Shown piece after piece: positions 61,661 through 64,000 of a stretch of 64,000 nt of DNA (position 1 is its first letter; each line of letters opens with the position of its first letter). This DNA comes from Cacajao melanocephalus (lineage: Eukaryota; Chordata; Mammalia; Primates; Pitheciidae): contig CAUYLG010033135.1 of the NCBI GenBank assembly GCA_963573385.1, forward strand, positions 1-64,000, read 5' to 3'. The notes beneath the pieces are model-generated. The model was not told where the DNA came from. It saw only the letters and a program-made list of their open reading frames with translations, and made no database searches. Both the position numbers and the translations under genes were made by a program.

Positions 61661-64000
61661 CCTTTTTTTTTTTTTACTTCGTTTGTAGAGTGGCCTTATT
61701 AGTCTTTTACAATTTTACAAGGAAACCCAAATCAATACGTTTGATATCTTCATGAACACAGGAATCAATATGCCATAATTACGAAGATTTGAAAGAATTT
61801 ACCTTCTGAAACTTGGGAGTGCATTATGAACAAAATGAATTTTATTTGACCAGATGTCATTTCTTTAATGGCTCCTGCCTGCACACTGAGAAGTGCAGAG
61901 TGGAGGGAAACATACAGGAAGTCTATTTCAGGGAGTTTATGGATGATTTCAACTCATCCATGATGCTTAGTGAATTTATAGAACTCAAAAAGGAAGTATG
62001 AAATCTTTCTTGTAACTTCAGAATTTAAAATTTCAAGGCTCTCTTTTCATTATGGACTGTAAATCTGTATTCAAATTATCTTATCCAAATGAAGGACCGA
62101 ACACATATGTTTTGTATGTATATGTTAACTTTAAATTGACCAGTGATCACTATATAATATAGAACAGATATTTCTGGTACATAAATAGAAGCAGACTTCC
62201 TAAACATCATGTTTTGTTCAAAAGTCAATGCTGATAGAACCCTGTGTCCTTGCTTGAAATTTGCCATTCAATTTTGTCATTTATCAGATCTCCTTTTTTT
62301 TTCAGCCTCCAAGGAGTAATTCGGGGCTGCTGACCAGAATATGACACCCAGACAAAACCTGAAGGACACAAAAGTGTTCTGCTAGATATTTAACAATGCT
62401 TCAATCATAGTTCTTTAAAATCTGTAAATATTTGGAAATGTTTAAAAAATATTATTTATATTAAATAAAATGTGATAAATTAGAACAAATACCAATGAAT
62501 GTATTTAGAGACATTCACATCAATTAACATCATGATATATTGTTAATGTTGGGTAAAATGTGATGAACTATGAAGAAAAATAATGATTTGCTTGTAGGAA
62601 AATCACAGTGCTGGTTACATTCAAATACTGAGAAATCATAAGTAATAATAATGAAAATGTAGAATACAAAGGGAACACCAGAACAATTTTTTCACACTTA
62701 ACAAATAAAATTCTTTCTTCTCTCAAGTTGTCTTCTGGGCCTACGGGATGGCTATAAATGGCATTATAAGTGTTGATATGAATGTGAATGCATCCATTCT
62801 CTTTTTCATGAAGGAAGTGGGGAGGAAGGAAAGGGATCAACATAAATACACTGTTTGAATAATGTTAAAACATATTAATATTTTTTTCTAATTAAAAATG
62901 TCAAGCTATTAATATATGTTAGAGTCTTAATCCAATAAAAATTATAAGAGAAAAGCAGATGACATGATATTGATAATATTACCCCACTGATGTTTATCTA
63001 ACTCACATGACCACTTGACTGCAGCCTAAGCATTCACATAAACTTTGCAGCGTAGCAGTTGATATTGATCATGGACAGACCAATTTAGCTACAGTGATTG
63101 AAACTGACTGCTAAAATAGCTGAAATGTTTGTACTGGTCATGAACCTGGTCGATTTGGCCTCTGTGTAGATATGAAAAAGATGAGCTCATCAGTCTTTTC
63201 AGAGTAATATGAATCCAACCAAATCTTGATAATTTGGAGTAAAAATGAATACTGAGAAATACTATGAAAGTCTAATTTCAGTAATCGGTTGTCACCTTAT
63301 CACCTGTATCACTTTCTTTTTATTATGGTTTCTAGTACACAGTGATATTACAATGATTAATCTAGTTTCTCATGAAGATGCTAATACCAACTGAAATTTC
63401 AGACATTTTATTTTGGAAATATTAATGCAAGAACATCTTGATGTATACGTGTACCTTTGGAATATGCATGGTTGGAGACCAATGATTTTTTTTAGAGATT
63501 ACAAGAAAGATGAAAATCTCTTCCATAAGGCAATGTGTGGTTGTGGAAATTCCAAAAGTCAAATCTTTCCTGGGGTTGAGGCTTATTTATTTATTTTGCC
63601 TTTCCCATTCCAGAATGCCTTTCAGCTGGGATAAAATTCTTCAGGAAGGAGAAAAGGAAACAAGCTTACTTCTGGGATGATGTAGACAGAGTATCAATTA
63701 AGTCAGAGGAATATAAGGCTGAAGATCTCATATTGGTTTCAAGATGCCATCTTATCAACATGGTTGGAAGTACTAAAGTCTTCATTCCTGTAAAGTTTTT
63801 ATGACATTCTGAAACCTAAGTAACTTCCCATTTATTTTCCCCTTTAGTTTCACAAAAGTGTTTAACTGTAAAAAACCTTTGGAAACACTAAAGTGGTACT
63901 GGAGTTAGCTGGGAATTACATACAGCTTTACAGCCTTAATTAGGGGAGAAGCAGCTTTAATACATAGGTAAATGCCCAAACTCTACAGTTTTAGGGGATG
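61661..64000. other. No gene recognised; non-repetitive DNA to the window end
   Basis: Small frames (61813-62001, 62568-62843, 63413-63634) have no recognisable domain. The last 300 bp have a balanced composition with a taattagggg word and may be conserved noncoding DNA, which one sequence cannot show. Confidence 0.4.

Noticed and set aside
49100..64000. Search for a functional tRNA, 5S, U6, Y or 7SK gene
   Set aside because: No box A/B pairs or family words recognised; only the U4 and U2 fragments elsewhere could be supported.

Overview
The window looks like nuclear genomic DNA from a primate, most likely human. It is AT-rich and full of Alu elements (old AluJ-like to younger AluY-like copies), L1 copies of several ages, THE1/MST-type MaLR LTRs, MIR, L2, MER5-like and Tigger-like DNA transposons. 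I find no intact protein-coding gene, no convincing host exon, no functional RNA gene and no CRISPR array. The long open frames are Alu, LTR, L1 or low-complexity translations. The window is best read as an intergenic or intronic repeat-rich segment whose interest lies in how its repeats were inserted, nested and rearranged.

Layout. 1-3.4 kb: an old L1M on the + strand carrying an Alu, a short U4 snRNA insertion with a 12-bp target-site duplication (TSD), and at the window edge an Alu-3'-end/pyrimidine/poly(A) module that recurs inverted near 20 kb. 3.4-8.2 kb: mostly unassigned, with an AluJ whose tail became a (TG)n tract and an Alu-like monomer. 8.2-9.7 kb: a GC-richer solo LTR-like element on the - strand with CCAAT, TATA and AATAAA signals. 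9.7-20 kb: MIR, L2, a U2 snRNA fragment, a Tigger-like fragment, a MaLR solo LTR with perfect TSD and an old L1M. 19.97-20.58 kb: a composite L1-mediated insertion with 15-16-bp TSD. 20.6-29 kb: unassigned DNA, a G-quadruplex motif, an MLT1 LTR, MER5-like elements, a DNA transposon interrupted by a rearranged L1 with a 3' transduction, and a small piggyBac fragment whose reading frame resembles the N terminus of PGBD4.

29.0-37.3 kb is a four-level nest: a DNA transposon split by a near full-length L1, which is split by a MaLR LTR and an Alu; the LTR carries about 118 bp of L1 ORF2 sequence closely matching L1 sequence 0.8 kb downstream. 37.3-43 kb holds Alus, an L1 3' end with AT/GA microsatellite, a 68-bp tandem duplication, a homeodomain-like inverted repeat and an ERVL-type LTR. 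43.8-47.4 kb is an L1 with a 5' inversion interrupted by an LTR and containing a chain of hairpins. 47.8-51.6 kb has another MaLR solo LTR, an L1 with 16-bp TSD and probable 3' transduction, and an LTR inserted head-to-head inside a related LTR. 52.6-59.9 kb is largely old L1M with three Alus. 60-64 kb is mostly unassigned.

No genes here work together as a pathway. The common agent is the L1 machinery, which explains the L1s, the Alus, the composite insertion and probably the snRNA fragments. Family names come from recognising consensus features by eye; subfamily and exact ends need RepeatMasker.
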